Notes: generated from the letters alone by a model not told the origin. A stretch of 63,693 bases of DNA from Paenibacillus sp. An7 (GCF_009870785.1 NZ_WTWX01000022.1:1-63693), one strand, 5' to 3'. Positions 46,565-55,844 are shown, counted from the first letter of the stretch. Numbers and translations: made by a program.

Positions 46565-46649
46565 CGAATTTTTTAGCGGAATCTAAGTTTATTCCAATCA
46601 TTTTTATGAAACATCACTTTTCGTTTTGTTAGTATGTTGTTATACGAAA

Positions 46650-46680
46650 TAAAAAAACAGATCCCTTTAAAGGAATCTGT
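46650..46680 (-). terminator. Terminator after yabG
   Basis: Minus strand: ACAGATTCC pairs with GGGATCTGT (one G-U), loop TTTAAA or shorter, followed by seven U. Confidence 0.88.
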
Positions 46681-46716
46681 TCTCAAGAAAGCTTCAAATG
46701 GTTCACTCGCAGATCT

Positions 46717-47631
46717 TTAGATTGCAGCCGGTGTAACCTTTAAAGTCGATAAATCTTGTAATGGAGGCAGCCCGATTCGGTAACTTCCTTTGGATTCAAG
46801 ACCGCCAATTCCTTCACTTCCTGTAATGGTATGATGGACGATGTCATTCATATTCATTGTATCTTTAACAGAAGTAAAAGCAGCCTTAGCCGCCACGTAC
46901 ACCGGATCAAGAGCATGAATTAGCACTCGGCTAGGTGAACTAGCAAAATTAGCACCAGCACGGATCAGCGCCTCAAAATGAGACTGACATGCCCCCGCGA
47001 CAATAGTGAGTGCATCAAGATGCCACTCATATTGTCTTGCTACTTGTATAGCAGCAATGAAATTAGCTGAGTTTTTATAATGATTGATGTTATATAGATC
47101 GTACGGCTGTCTACTCTTCAAAACACCATCATGTCCTGTGATAACAACAATATCTGGACGGGAACGCGGCAGTAAGCGGTAAAGAGTATCTGCCATAGAG
47201 GCTTCCTGTACAAAATGTCCTTCAGCCGGTACACGCAGCTTTTCGTAAAGCGCCATGCTTTTCTTTAAGTAATTAGGGTCTCCATCCAAATGTAGCACCT
47301 TACCTGGCATCTCAAAATAAGAGGGAGTTTCCGCCTTTACTGCTGTATGGTTCCAATCATCAATAAGTCCTGCCTGATTACGCTGCGCCTGTTCCTTGCG
47401 ATGCTGCTGAAGCAGCGAATACGATTCATTGGCTTTTATATGAGCCAACCTTGTTTTTTTCGTCTCTGGTTCGTATGGCACTTTCACCAGATCATCCAGG
47501 GGGGAATCGGCAAGAAGCCTAAACTCGGTTCCTTTAATCACCGCTTTATCCTCCTGGAGGCCCTCTACCCGGAAAGTAACGTCACCACCGTACGACTTCC
47601 GAATGACCAAGTCTCCTAAATTCATCAACAT
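46717..47631 (-). CDS. yabG: Sporulation-specific protease YabG
   Basis: A protein of about 304 residues beginning MNLGDLVIRKSYGGDVTFRV, with LHLDGDPNYLKKSMALYEKL and RPDIVVITGHDGVLK. YabG is the mother-cell cysteine-type protease that trims spore coat proteins late in sporulation, making them available to transglutaminase. The start is ATG 47631 or 47625 after AGAGGTG. A SigK-type promoter directly upstream (47647-47674) agrees with its known late expression. Confidence 0.95.
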   Translation of the reverse strand: MLMNLGDLVIRKSYGGDVTFRVEGLQEDKAVIKGTEFRLLADSPLDDLVKVPYEPETKKTRLAHIKANESYSLLQQHRKEQAQRNQAGLIDDWNHTAVKAETPSYFEMPGKVLHLDGDPNYLKKSMALYEKLRVPAEGHFVQEASMADTLYRLLPRSRPDIVVITGHDGVLKSRQPYDLYNINHYKNSANFIAAIQVARQYEWHLDALTIVAGACQSHFEALIRAGANFASSPSRVLIHALDPVYVAAKAAFTSVKDTMNMNDIVHHTITGSEGIGGLESKGSYRIGLPPLQDLSTLKVTPAAI

Positions 47632-47646
47632 TATCACCTCTAACCC

Positions 47647-47674
47647 TATGGTATGGGCATCCCCCTACTTTGGT
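47647..47674 (-). promoter_or_regulatory. SigK promoter for yabG
   Basis: Minus strand: -10 CATACCATA (47647-47655), an exact CATANNNTA, with AC (47673-47674) 17 bp upstream, as in SigK promoters (AC-N16/17-CATANNNTA). Confidence 0.65.
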
Positions 47675-47726
47675 TCGTAGGTGATAAAAAATATGGATTC
47701 TTAGATTGTTGGACCAAAATTTCAGT

Positions 47727-49167
<1,441 letters not shown>

Positions 49168-49190
49168 GACCGCTTGTCTTCCTTTCTAAA

Positions 49191-49220
49191 CAAAAAGAGA
49201 AGAGGAAAATTTCCTCTTCT
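49191..49220 (-). terminator. Terminator between the 3D-protein gene and rnmV
   Basis: Minus strand: AGAAGAGGAAA pairs with TTTCCTCTTCT around a 1-base gap that would open to a loop, followed by CUUUUUG. Only 24 bp separate it from the rnmV ATG. Confidence 0.85.
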
Positions 49221-49269
49221 GCATGTAAGAGGCAAACGATAGACCTGTGGTCTAAACTTCCGTTCACCT

Positions 49270-49298
49270 TATATAGCATCACCGAATCATGTTGTTAA
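49270..49298 (-). promoter_or_regulatory. Putative SigA promoter upstream of the rnmV leader
   Basis: Minus strand: -35 TTAACA (49293-49298), 17 bp spacer, -10 TATATA (49270-49275). Transcripts from here would meet an AGACC-ACA-GGTCT hairpin (49241-49253) and then the terminator at 49191-49220. Confidence 0.5.
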
Positions 49299-49333
49299 TA
49301 CTATAGCATTAGTGATGCATTGTAAATTATATT

Positions 49334-50530
49334 TTAGTTCAGTTCCGGCTTCACAGGACCGATGACATACACGGTTTTTCCCTTTTTACGGCCAAAAGTT
49401 AAGGCTTGATCCAGACTGTCATAATAGACATCTATTTTATTTCCTTTAATAGCACCGCCCGTATCTTCAGCACGGCGGAAGCCAACGCCTTCAATATAGA
49501 CCCACCATCCAAGTGGTATCACATTGGGATCAACCGCAATTGTGCGGCCTTCTTGTACACGAGTACCGGATGCTGTCTTAGTTCCTATGCCTTCTTCTTC
49601 TGAAGAATAAGCAGTCATAGAAACATTATTAAGTACTTTTTTCGCTTTGAAAGAAACGCCGTCTTTCGTTATTGTATCACTGCTTGAAGAAGAGGAAGAT
49701 ACCTTCTTCACTTTATCTGATAAAGACTTGTTACTCATATTTGTTGTACTAGCTGCTGCCACAAGTGTCTCAGGCTTAGGTTTCGGCTCTGGCTTCTTCT
49801 TGGACCCGACTGCAATGACCTTATCGACACGATTCTTCGAAACGGTCTTACCTGTCATTTTCTTGGATACAAGCTCCCCATCCTGGAACACTTTCTCGAT
49901 GGTTTGAACCATCACACCTTCTTGGCCATTTTGTATTACGCGATTATCCCCTTTGTACAAGCTAGGGTCAGCAGTTTTGATTACTTTATAAGGAATCGCA
50001 ACTTCTTGTTTTGCCGTTTGTTTCGTTACCCGGACAATTTTAATATTAAGATCTGTTTTCACCGCGGTGTCCACAGAAGGATATACTTTATCATCTTCTG
50101 ATACCTTCACGCCCTCATTTTGAAGCGCTTCCTGGACTGTATCCTTTGTCGTATAAATTTGTTCCGTTTTTCCATCTGCTGTTACGTTCAGGGCAACAGC
50201 TCGTTTAATAGTAACTCGATCTCCATCTTGGATTGCTCCATTCAGCGGCATCGAAATCTCATCATGGGGGCCTACCGTTATTGCATGCTCATCCAGCACT
50301 TCATTAAGCATACCCTCACGAGTTTCCAGCGTTTGGACCTTACCATCCACGACTAGTGAAATTTCCTTACCTCCCTGACTGTAAACAATAAGAGAGATCA
50401 TAACTAACAGTGCGATTGAGAAGATTGCGACTAATATCATTTGACGCAGATTCTCATGCTTCCATCGCAACGCGTAAGACTTGCTGGATGATGGTGACTC
50501 ATGGGTCTCCTCTGGTTGGAAATTTCCCAC
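49334..50530 (-). CDS. yabE: G5/3D-domain cell-wall protein, YabE-like
   Basis: A 398-residue exported protein. An N-terminal membrane segment (about 31-50, MILVAIFSIALLVMISLIVY) precedes three DUF348 repeats (about 53-210), a G5 domain (about 165-245), a Ser/Lys-rich linker, and a C-terminal 3D domain with RRAEDTGGAIKGNKIDVYYD. This layout is that of YabE-type resuscitation-promoting-factor-like muralytic enzymes. The start is GTG with AAGGAGG. A ydaO-type c-di-AMP riboswitch and terminator precede it, so it should be turned down when c-di-AMP is high. Confidence 0.93.
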   Translation of the reverse strand: MGNFQPEETHESPSSSKSYALRWKHENLRQMILVAIFSIALLVMISLIVYSQGGKEISLVVDGKVQTLETREGMLNEVLDEHAITVGPHDEISMPLNGAIQDGDRVTIKRAVALNVTADGKTEQIYTTKDTVQEALQNEGVKVSEDDKVYPSVDTAVKTDLNIKIVRVTKQTAKQEVAIPYKVIKTADPSLYKGDNRVIQNGQEGVMVQTIEKVFQDGELVSKKMTGKTVSKNRVDKVIAVGSKKKPEPKPKPETLVAAASTTNMSNKSLSDKVKKVSSSSSSSDTITKDGVSFKAKKVLNNVSMTAYSSEEEGIGTKTASGTRVQEGRTIAVDPNVIPLGWWVYIEGVGFRRAEDTGGAIKGNKIDVYYDSLDQALTFGRKKGKTVYVIGPVKPELN

Positions 50531-50613
50531 TTACTCCGTCCTCCTTCGTAGTCCCGCCGTCAAGAGTAATGCATGATTGTATTTTGACGCGACTATAACA
50601 TTTGTATACAGAA

Positions 50614-50658
50614 TCAGATTGCTTCTGTTTCTGCACCATGTGCCACTCTTCGCGGCAT
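50614..50658 (-). CDS. Possible 14-residue leader peptide
   Basis: A short frame, MPRRVAHGAETEAI then TGA. Its ATG lies 7 nt after a strong CAGGAGG Shine-Dalgarno, between the riboswitch terminator (50717) and the 3D-protein start (50530). It matches no protein I know. The ribosome-binding site is better than that of many genes here, so translation is plausible; a role in stabilising or coupling the long leader is inference. Confidence 0.4.
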   Translation of the reverse strand: MPRRVAHGAETEAI

Positions 50659-50716
50659 GATGTTTCCTCCTGTTAACCAACAGTATGACGAGGTTGTAAC
50701 TTTTATTCTCCTAAAA

Positions 50717-50758
50717 CAAAAAGCCAGTAGAGAGTTTATGAGGAGCTCTCTCATGGCT
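50717..50758 (-). terminator. Riboswitch expression-platform terminator
   Basis: Minus strand: AGCCATGAGAGAG (50746-50758) pairs with CTCTCTACTGGCT (50722-50734) apart from a 2x2 internal loop, followed by U5. It lies about 45 bp after the ydaO aptamer. Confidence 0.85.
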
Positions 50759-50799
50759 CCCGGATAAGATCATAAGAATAACCGGAAACATCATACGCG

Positions 50800-51012
50800 A
50801 GTTTACCTCTTTATACGCTTACGGAGTTAGCTGTCGGATTAGGACGTAAGAGTCGCCCTGGATCAGGTCATTAGCTCATGGCTAGTGCCTTTTCCTTCAC
50901 CCCAAGACTCAAAATGAAATCAAATAGGATGGTCTAAATTATAAAGCTAAACGCTTGTAAGACCATCTTATTGGTTCCCCCGTTCTTCCGTTTTGAAGAA
51001 TTCAGCGAGAAT
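50800..51012 (-). ncRNA. ydaO-yuaA (cyclic di-AMP) riboswitch
   Basis: Minus strand carries the core of this class in order: CGCTGAATTC (near 51007), GGGGGAACCA (near 50975), a variable arm, TTGGGGTGAAGG (near 50915), AGGGCGACTCTTACGTCC, and AATCCGACAGCTAACTCCGT with AAGCG closing P1. It binds c-di-AMP and favours the terminator downstream. Boundaries are approximate. The gene-free stretch 50531-51206 is explained by this element, its promoter, its terminator and the short ORF. Confidence 0.88.
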
Positions 51013-51050
51013 AACACACGAAGTGAATACTTCAACATTTCACTGAAACG

Positions 51051-51080
51051 ATGATATCCTGTTTGTATGCATGTTGTAAA
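51051..51080 (-). promoter_or_regulatory. Putative SigA promoter for the riboswitch transcript
   Basis: Minus strand: -35 TTTACA (51075-51080), 18 bp spacer, -10 TATCAT (51051-51056), about 40 bp before the aptamer. Confidence 0.6.
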
Positions 51081-51206
51081 GCGGTATTCAAGTGCGTTTT
51101 TCTAAATAAATGGTTAAAACTTTGTAATAAACACGTAAAAAGCCTTCCAAAAAGGTGAATCGCTCTTGTTTACTCACTATTTCATCTGTTTTTCTCCAAA
51201 TATGAA

Positions 51207-51971
51207 CTATATTCCAAATAGTTCCAGTGCATTTCGGGTCGTAATCTCCCCGATTTCCTCTACAGATACCCCTTTTAAAGCTGCTGCTGCTTCTGCCACA
51301 AGCGCCACATGTCCCGTTTCATTTCGCTTTCCGCGATATGGATGCGGAGTCAGGTAGGGAGAGTCTGTCTCAATTAATAATCGATCCATAGGAACTTTGG
51401 CAAGTACCTCTTTCGGCTGTTTGGCATTCTTGAAAGTGATAGGTCCCCCAAATGAAAGATGGAATCCCATATCAAGACACATTTGTGCCGTTTCCCAGCT
51501 TCCTGAAAAAGAATGCATAATCCCGCCGATCTCATGGGCTTTTTCTTCTCGCAGAATTTTTACGATATCCTCATGAGCATCTCGATTGTGAATGATAATC
51601 GGCATCTTAATTTCTCTAGCAAGTCCAATTTGACGCCGTAAAACCGTATGCTGAACTTCTTTTGGAGATGTATCCCAGTGGTAGTCTAGTCCAATCTCCC
51701 CGATTGCTACCACTTTCTCATGCTCACACAAAGAAGCGATCCACTCTAGGTCTCCATCCTTCATTGTAATGGCATCAACCGGATGCCAGCCAACAGCTCC
51801 ATAGATGAAATCGTACTTTTCGACAAGTTCCATGGTTGTTGGTATCGTTTCGCGGTTAAAACCGATATTCACCATCCGAGTTACTCCTGCATCGAGAGCA
51901 CGCTGGATCACTTCTTCTCGATCATTGTCAAACTCTGCTGCATCTAAATGTGTATGTGTGTCAAATAACAT
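51207..51971 (-). CDS. tatD: TatD-family metal-dependent deoxyribonuclease
   Basis: A 254-residue TIM-barrel hydrolase. Metal ligands are visible in MLFDTHTHLDAAEFD (HxH), VAIGEIGLDYHWDTS, MPIIIHNRDAHED, GIMHSFSGSWE and LLIETDSPYLTPHPYRGKRN. TatD proteins are 3'-5' exonucleases linked to DNA repair and turnover. It follows the HD-domain gene by 61 bp. In B. subtilis it (yabD) follows metS. Confidence 0.94.
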   Translation of the reverse strand: MLFDTHTHLDAAEFDNDREEVIQRALDAGVTRMVNIGFNRETIPTTMELVEKYDFIYGAVGWHPVDAITMKDGDLEWIASLCEHEKVVAIGEIGLDYHWDTSPKEVQHTVLRRQIGLAREIKMPIIIHNRDAHEDIVKILREEKAHEIGGIMHSFSGSWETAQMCLDMGFHLSFGGPITFKNAKQPKEVLAKVPMDRLLIETDSPYLTPHPYRGKRNETGHVALVAEAAAALKGVSVEEIGEITTRNALELFGI

Positions 51972-52032
51972 CGTTTTGTGCTCCTCTCTTGCTCATAATA
52001 AAAAGTATCTATTCTAAAAAAAACATTCATGT

Positions 52033-53313
52033 TCAGGAAAATATTTTTGCGATCTGAGGTGGAAGTTGACCAAGAACTTTCCTCACTTTTTCTTCTGGAA
52101 AGTATAAATGATACTTGCCACGCTGAATGCCGCTGATGGAACGAACAATTTCCGATACTTCTGAGATATCGCGCAGCCGTTCCTGTTTGTCTATGATAAT
52201 AATTTGCTTTTGGCTATCCTCATCATCCGGACGAAACACATCATAAGGCAGATCAGATGGAAAATCAATTTCCAGGTCATATCCTGGATTAAGGCCCACG
52301 TCTTCAAAAGCCTGTGTGATTTCCGTAATTTCGTCAGCTGACATAAGATCCACTTCTACATATTTATACAGTTTCCGATCTAAAAATCGCGTACATAAAT
52401 CTCGTAGTAATTCATCCTTCTCTTCAGTCCACTGGTTAAATGCGGTTTGTATAATGGACTCATCAATACGAAGATATTCTTGTACCGTAATATCCCCTTT
52501 AATGAGGGAAAGGAGTGAGGGTAACATAAAACCGAATGAATACTCGCTTTGAACCAGCTCTTTTGCTCTTCTAAAAATTTGACGAAGAATAATTTCTGAA
52601 CTGCGGGTTACAGGATGAAAATATACTTGCCAATACATTTGATATCGCGCCATAAGATAATCTTCTACAGCATGCATTCCTGAATCCTTTACGACAACCC
52701 TGCCATGGTATGGACGCAACATTCTTAAGATTCGATCAAGGTCAATCGTGCCATAGTTTACCCCCGTGTAATAAGCATCTCGTAATAAATAATCCATACG
52801 ATCTGCATCAAGTGGACTCGACACAAGGTTTACTACAATTGGTTTATCGTAGGTCTTTTCAATAACTGAGGCTATCTTCTCTGGAAAATCAGGTGCAACC
52901 GTTCTTAGGATCGCTCCGATCTCCGTATCTCCCATAATAATTTTACATGTCCACTCTTCATGGTTCATATTAAATGCTTCTTCTATCGAATGTGAAAAAG
53001 GGCCATGACCCACATCATGCAGCAAAGCCGCACAAAGTGCGATTAGTTTCTCTTCTGTAGGCCAATCTTTATAACCACTTCGCTCAAATTGTGAAATAAT
53101 TTTCCTCGTAATTTCATAAACACCTAGCGAATGGGAGAAACGGCTATGTTCAGCTCCATGAAAAGTCAGATAGGAAGTCCCCAGCTGTCTAATTCGACGA
53201 AGACGTTGAAATTCAGGGGTGTTGATTAGCTGCCAGATAATTGGATCTTTAACATGCACATAATTATGAACTGGATCTTTAAACACTTTTTCTTCCGTTA
53301 GTTTTAATTGCAT
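52033..53313 (-). CDS. HD-domain phosphohydrolase, YwfO/dNTPase-like
   Basis: A 426-residue protein with the HD motifs SRFSHSLGVYEITRKIISQF, ALLHDVGHGPFSHSIEEAF and SPLDADRMDYLLRDAYYTG, resembling the YwfO family of dNTP triphosphohydrolases. It begins VFKDPVHNYVHVKDPIIWQL. The ATG at 53313 has GAGGAGG about 10 nt upstream. It sits where metS lies in B. subtilis and diverges from abrB. Its promoter is next to 0A boxes, hinting at transition-state control. The substrate is not known. Confidence 0.85.
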   Translation of the reverse strand: MQLKLTEEKVFKDPVHNYVHVKDPIIWQLINTPEFQRLRRIRQLGTSYLTFHGAEHSRFSHSLGVYEITRKIISQFERSGYKDWPTEEKLIALCAALLHDVGHGPFSHSIEEAFNMNHEEWTCKIIMGDTEIGAILRTVAPDFPEKIASVIEKTYDKPIVVNLVSSPLDADRMDYLLRDAYYTGVNYGTIDLDRILRMLRPYHGRVVVKDSGMHAVEDYLMARYQMYWQVYFHPVTRSSEIILRQIFRRAKELVQSEYSFGFMLPSLLSLIKGDITVQEYLRIDESIIQTAFNQWTEEKDELLRDLCTRFLDRKLYKYVEVDLMSADEITEITQAFEDVGLNPGYDLEIDFPSDLPYDVFRPDDEDSQKQIIIIDKQERLRDISEVSEIVRSISGIQRGKYHLYFPEEKVRKVLGQLPPQIAKIFS

Positions 53314-53362
53314 ATGTCTCAATCCTCCTCAAGATAATGAATTAAAATTCAATTGCGCGCAA

Positions 53363-53391
53363 TACTTACAATAATTTCGACTTATAGTCAA
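53363..53391 (-). promoter_or_regulatory. Putative SigA promoter for the HD gene
   Basis: Minus strand: -35 TTGACT (53386-53391), 17 bp spacer, -10 TAAGTA (53363-53368). The spacer contains AGTCGAA, one base from a 0A box. Confidence 0.55.
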
Positions 53392-53406
53392 CTATTTATT
53401 ATTTTT

Positions 53407-53435
53407 TTCGACATTTTACGACAATTTGTGTCGAA
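53407..53435. promoter_or_regulatory. 0A-box cluster between HD gene and abrB
   Basis: Two exact Spo0A boxes in inverted orientation, TTCGACA (53407-53413) and TGTCGAA (53429-53435), with a related ACGACAA between them. A further near match, ATCGACA (53460-53466), lies inside abrB P1. Confidence 0.65.
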
Positions 53436-53448
53436 TTAGGCTGTAGTT

Positions 53449-53477
53449 TTGATTTCCAAATCGACAAGCGTTATAAT
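53449..53477 (+). promoter_or_regulatory. abrB promoter P1
   Basis: -35 TTGATT (53449-53454), 17 bp spacer, -10 TATAAT (53472-53477). The spacer contains a 0A-like ATCGACA. Confidence 0.65.
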
Positions 53478-53563
53478 AGTAAAAGCGACAGTGAAAATCA
53501 TAGATAAACCAGTCCTTTTCATACATGCTCATTAAATATTAAACTAATAAGTCATTTTTAATG

Positions 53564-53592
53564 TTGACTGATTTGGGAATGGTTGGTATGAT
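53564..53592 (+). promoter_or_regulatory. abrB promoter P2
   Basis: -35 TTGACT (53564-53569), 17 bp spacer, -10 TATGAT (53587-53592), 71 bp before the abrB ATG. A two-promoter arrangement is known for B. subtilis abrB. Confidence 0.7.
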
Positions 53593-53615
53593 GATTAGCA
53601 TAAAAGATAAAATAA

Positions 53616-53622
53616 TGTCGAA
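53616..53622 (+). promoter_or_regulatory. 0A box downstream of abrB P2
   Basis: An exact TGTCGAA about 17-23 bp downstream of the predicted P2 start, the position from which Spo0A represses abrB in B. subtilis. Confidence 0.65.
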
Positions 53623-53662
53623 TAATGCAATTATAAGTGATGGCGAGAGGAGCAACAAATTG

Positions 53663-53917
53663 ATGATGAAATCTACAGGTATTGTAAGAAAAGTTGATGA
53701 ACTAGGACGGGTGGTTATTCCTATCGAGCTGCGTCGTACACTAGGCATCGGAGAAAAAGACGCTCTGGAAATCTATGTTGACGGAGAGCGCATCATGCTT
53801 AAGAAATATGAGCCTGCTTGTATCTTCTGTGGTAATGCTGAGAACGTAACTTACTTCAAAGGAAAAATTGTTTGTCACGAATGTATTTCTGAAATCCCAG
53901 CACCTGTGACAAATTAA
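53663..53917 (+). CDS. abrB: Transition-state regulator AbrB, four-cysteine variant
   Basis: An 84-residue DNA-binding protein repressing stationary-phase genes. The N-terminal swapped-hairpin domain is near-identical to B. subtilis AbrB: STGIVRKVDELGRVVIPIEL then RRTLGIGEKDALEIYVDGER. The C-terminal part differs: CIFCGNAENVTYFKGKIVCH continues with ECISEI, giving two Cys-x-x-Cys pairs 14 residues apart, likely a zinc ribbon. The start is ATG 53663 after GAGGAG; TTG 53660 and ATG 53666 are near. It is driven by P1 and P2 and controlled by 0A boxes. Confidence 0.95.
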   Translation: MMKSTGIVRKVDELGRVVIPIELRRTLGIGEKDALEIYVDGERIMLKKYEPACIFCGNAENVTYFKGKIVCHECISEIPAPVTN

Positions 53918-54057
53918 AGAATATTGGTTATAAAAGATGCTATAGAAAAGCTATCATTTTAAATTAAATTATAGATATCTCTATTTTATATATAGTGCTT
54001 TTCTTTTTTTGATTTTAGTCTTAACTACGGTTATCTCTAACCTTTTTATAATTCTTA

Positions 54058-54099
54058 ATGCCTTCCTCGGTCACTATGTAACCGGTGAAGGCATTTTTT
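54058..54099 (+). terminator. Terminator between abrB and rsmI
   Basis: Plus strand: ATGCCTTC pairs with GAAGGCAT, with inner CGGT/ACCG, followed by six T. It lies 140 bp beyond abrB; the interval 53918-54057 is A/T-rich with no gene seen. Confidence 0.8.
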
Positions 54100-54116
54100 G
54101 ATATCTAAAAGTTCAT

Positions 54117-55004
54117 TTATTCTTCTTTTAATAAAGCATTGTAGATATCTCTTTTTGATAGTCCACGATCAGATGCTGTCTTTTTCATTGCATCCTTCCG
54201 AGATAAACCTTCGTTTTCATAATGCTCTACATGCTGATCTAATCTTAGGTTTTGCCACCATTCATTTTGCAGCGTATGTTCTTCCTCAGCACTCATTCCT
54301 TCCACAATGACACAGTACTCTCCTATCGGTGGATTTTCCTCAAGCCATTCTATACATTCCTGAATGCTTCCCCTTACATATTCCTCATGTCGCTTAGTCA
54401 ATTCTCTAGCAAGAACGACGTTTCGATCGCCATAACTCTCAAGTAATATGGTTAATGTTTTCAGTACGCGGTGCGGAGATTCATAGAAGATTAATGTCCC
54501 TTGGGAGTAGCCTACTGTTTCTAGAACCTTTTGCATATCTTTTTTATCACGCGGTAAGAAACCAATGAACGTAAACCTCTCTGTAGGTAAACCTGATGCA
54601 ATAAGAGCGGATAAAGCTGCATTAGCACCTGGTACAGTAACAACGGGAATACCTGCTTCAATCGCCAGCGCAACGAGATCAGAACCAGGGTCCGAAATAG
54701 CCGGCATTCCGGCATCACTAACGAGCGCCAAATTTTTACCTTCTATTATATAACGTATCAGCTCAGGACCACTTGCAGCCTTATTATGTTCATGATAGCT
54801 AAATAAAAGCTCCGGACTTATCTCAAAATGACTAAGTAATTTTCTTGTCATCCTTGTGTCCTCTGCAGCAATAATGTCGCAGTCTTTCAACGTCTGTACT
54901 GCACGATAAGTCATATCATTTAAATTACCTATGGGTGTAGCAACTAAATAGAGTGTGCCTGTCTGTATCTGACTATCAAAGCTTTTTTGTACCTGAAATT
55001 TCAT
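54117..55004 (-). CDS. rsmI: 16S rRNA 2'-O-ribose methyltransferase RsmI
   Basis: A 295-residue SAM enzyme modifying C1402 of 16S rRNA. The SpoU-unrelated tetrapyrrole-methylase fold is seen in GTLYLVATPIGNLNDMTYRA, AEDTRMTRKLLSHF, LVSDAGMPAISDPG, VPGANAALSALIASGLPTER and FYESPHRVLKTL. Its start overlaps the yabB stop by 4 bp. In B. subtilis yazA lies between these two genes; it is absent here. Confidence 0.95.
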   Translation of the reverse strand: MKFQVQKSFDSQIQTGTLYLVATPIGNLNDMTYRAVQTLKDCDIIAAEDTRMTRKLLSHFEISPELLFSYHEHNKAASGPELIRYIIEGKNLALVSDAGMPAISDPGSDLVALAIEAGIPVVTVPGANAALSALIASGLPTERFTFIGFLPRDKKDMQKVLETVGYSQGTLIFYESPHRVLKTLTILLESYGDRNVVLARELTKRHEEYVRGSIQECIEWLEENPPIGEYCVIVEGMSAEEEHTLQNEWWQNLRLDQHVEHYENEGLSRKDAMKKTASDRGLSKRDIYNALLKEE

Positions 55005-55771
55005 TTATTCTCCTCCTCTAGATTGTGCTCACCATAATAGATGTTCATAATCTCCTCACAGTATTGTCCCTCTTCGTTATAGACAATTAGAGGTGGGAGC
55101 ATTCTTACATCCGGTTTTCCATCACGTAAAGCTTCGATTAGCACCATATTCGCCTCTTTATCCATCCTAGGGTGAACCATACGAATACGTTTGGGCTCCA
55201 AACGGTATTTTCGCATAAGCGTAATAATTTCACCGATACGCTGTGGTTTATGAACCATAGAAACTTTGCCGCCTGTGCGCACAAGGTGCATGCAAGCTTT
55301 TATGATATCTTCTAGTGTTCCATTCAGTTCATGCCGCGCTGTAGCTTGGTGTATACTCAGCTTAATGTCACTTCCATTGAGCGGCATATAAGGCGGATTC
55401 ACTGTGATTGCATCATACTTTCCATATCCGATCTCATCCGCGAAATTCCGCACATCCCCCTCGTAAATTTGAATCTGCTCATCCAGCTGATTTAATCGCA
55501 CACTTCGTCTTGCCATCTCTGCTAATCTGGGCTGAATTTCTACTGCATCAATAGAAGCTTTTGTTCGAGTGGTTAATAGAATGGGGATCACTCCGTTACC
55601 CGTGCATATATCTAAAATTTTTCCTCTCTTCGGAATTCCTGCAAACCTTGCTAAGAGGACGGCATCCATAGAAAAACTAAAAACTTCATCGCTCTGAATG
55701 ATCTGTAGATCATGTGTAAGTAGATCATCTAATCGTTCAGAGGGATGTAGAACAACTTCGTTTCTTTTCAT
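55001..55771 (-). CDS. yabB: tRNA1(Val) adenine methyltransferase-like YabB
   Basis: A 256-residue Rossmann-fold SAM methyltransferase of the TrmN6 family. The SAM motif is ILDICTGNGVIPILL and the N6-adenine motif is ITVNPPYMPLN (NPPY). It probably methylates a tRNA adenine. It is co-transcribed with rsmI downstream and separated from yabA upstream by a strong terminator. Confidence 0.9.
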   Translation of the reverse strand: MKRNEVVLHPSERLDDLLTHDLQIIQSDEVFSFSMDAVLLARFAGIPKRGKILDICTGNGVIPILLTTRTKASIDAVEIQPRLAEMARRSVRLNQLDEQIQIYEGDVRNFADEIGYGKYDAITVNPPYMPLNGSDIKLSIHQATARHELNGTLEDIIKACMHLVRTGGKVSMVHKPQRIGEIITLMRKYRLEPKRIRMVHPRMDKEANMVLIEALRDGKPDVRMLPPLIVYNEEGQYCEEIMNIYYGEHNLEEENK

Positions 55772-55816
55772 TATTATCTCTTCCCTGCCTTACCCTTAAT
55801 ATCGTTCCTAATCCCT

Positions 55817-55844
55817 AAAAAAAAACCGTAGGGAACCCCTACGG
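55817..55844 (-). terminator. Terminator after yabA
   Basis: Minus strand: CCGTAGGG pairs with CCCTACGG around a 3-base loop, followed by nine U; it begins 5 bp after the yabA stop. Confidence 0.92.

Noticed and set aside
51128..51160. Terminator after tatD
   Set aside because: CCTT/AAGG with U5 is only a 4 bp stem; too weak to call.
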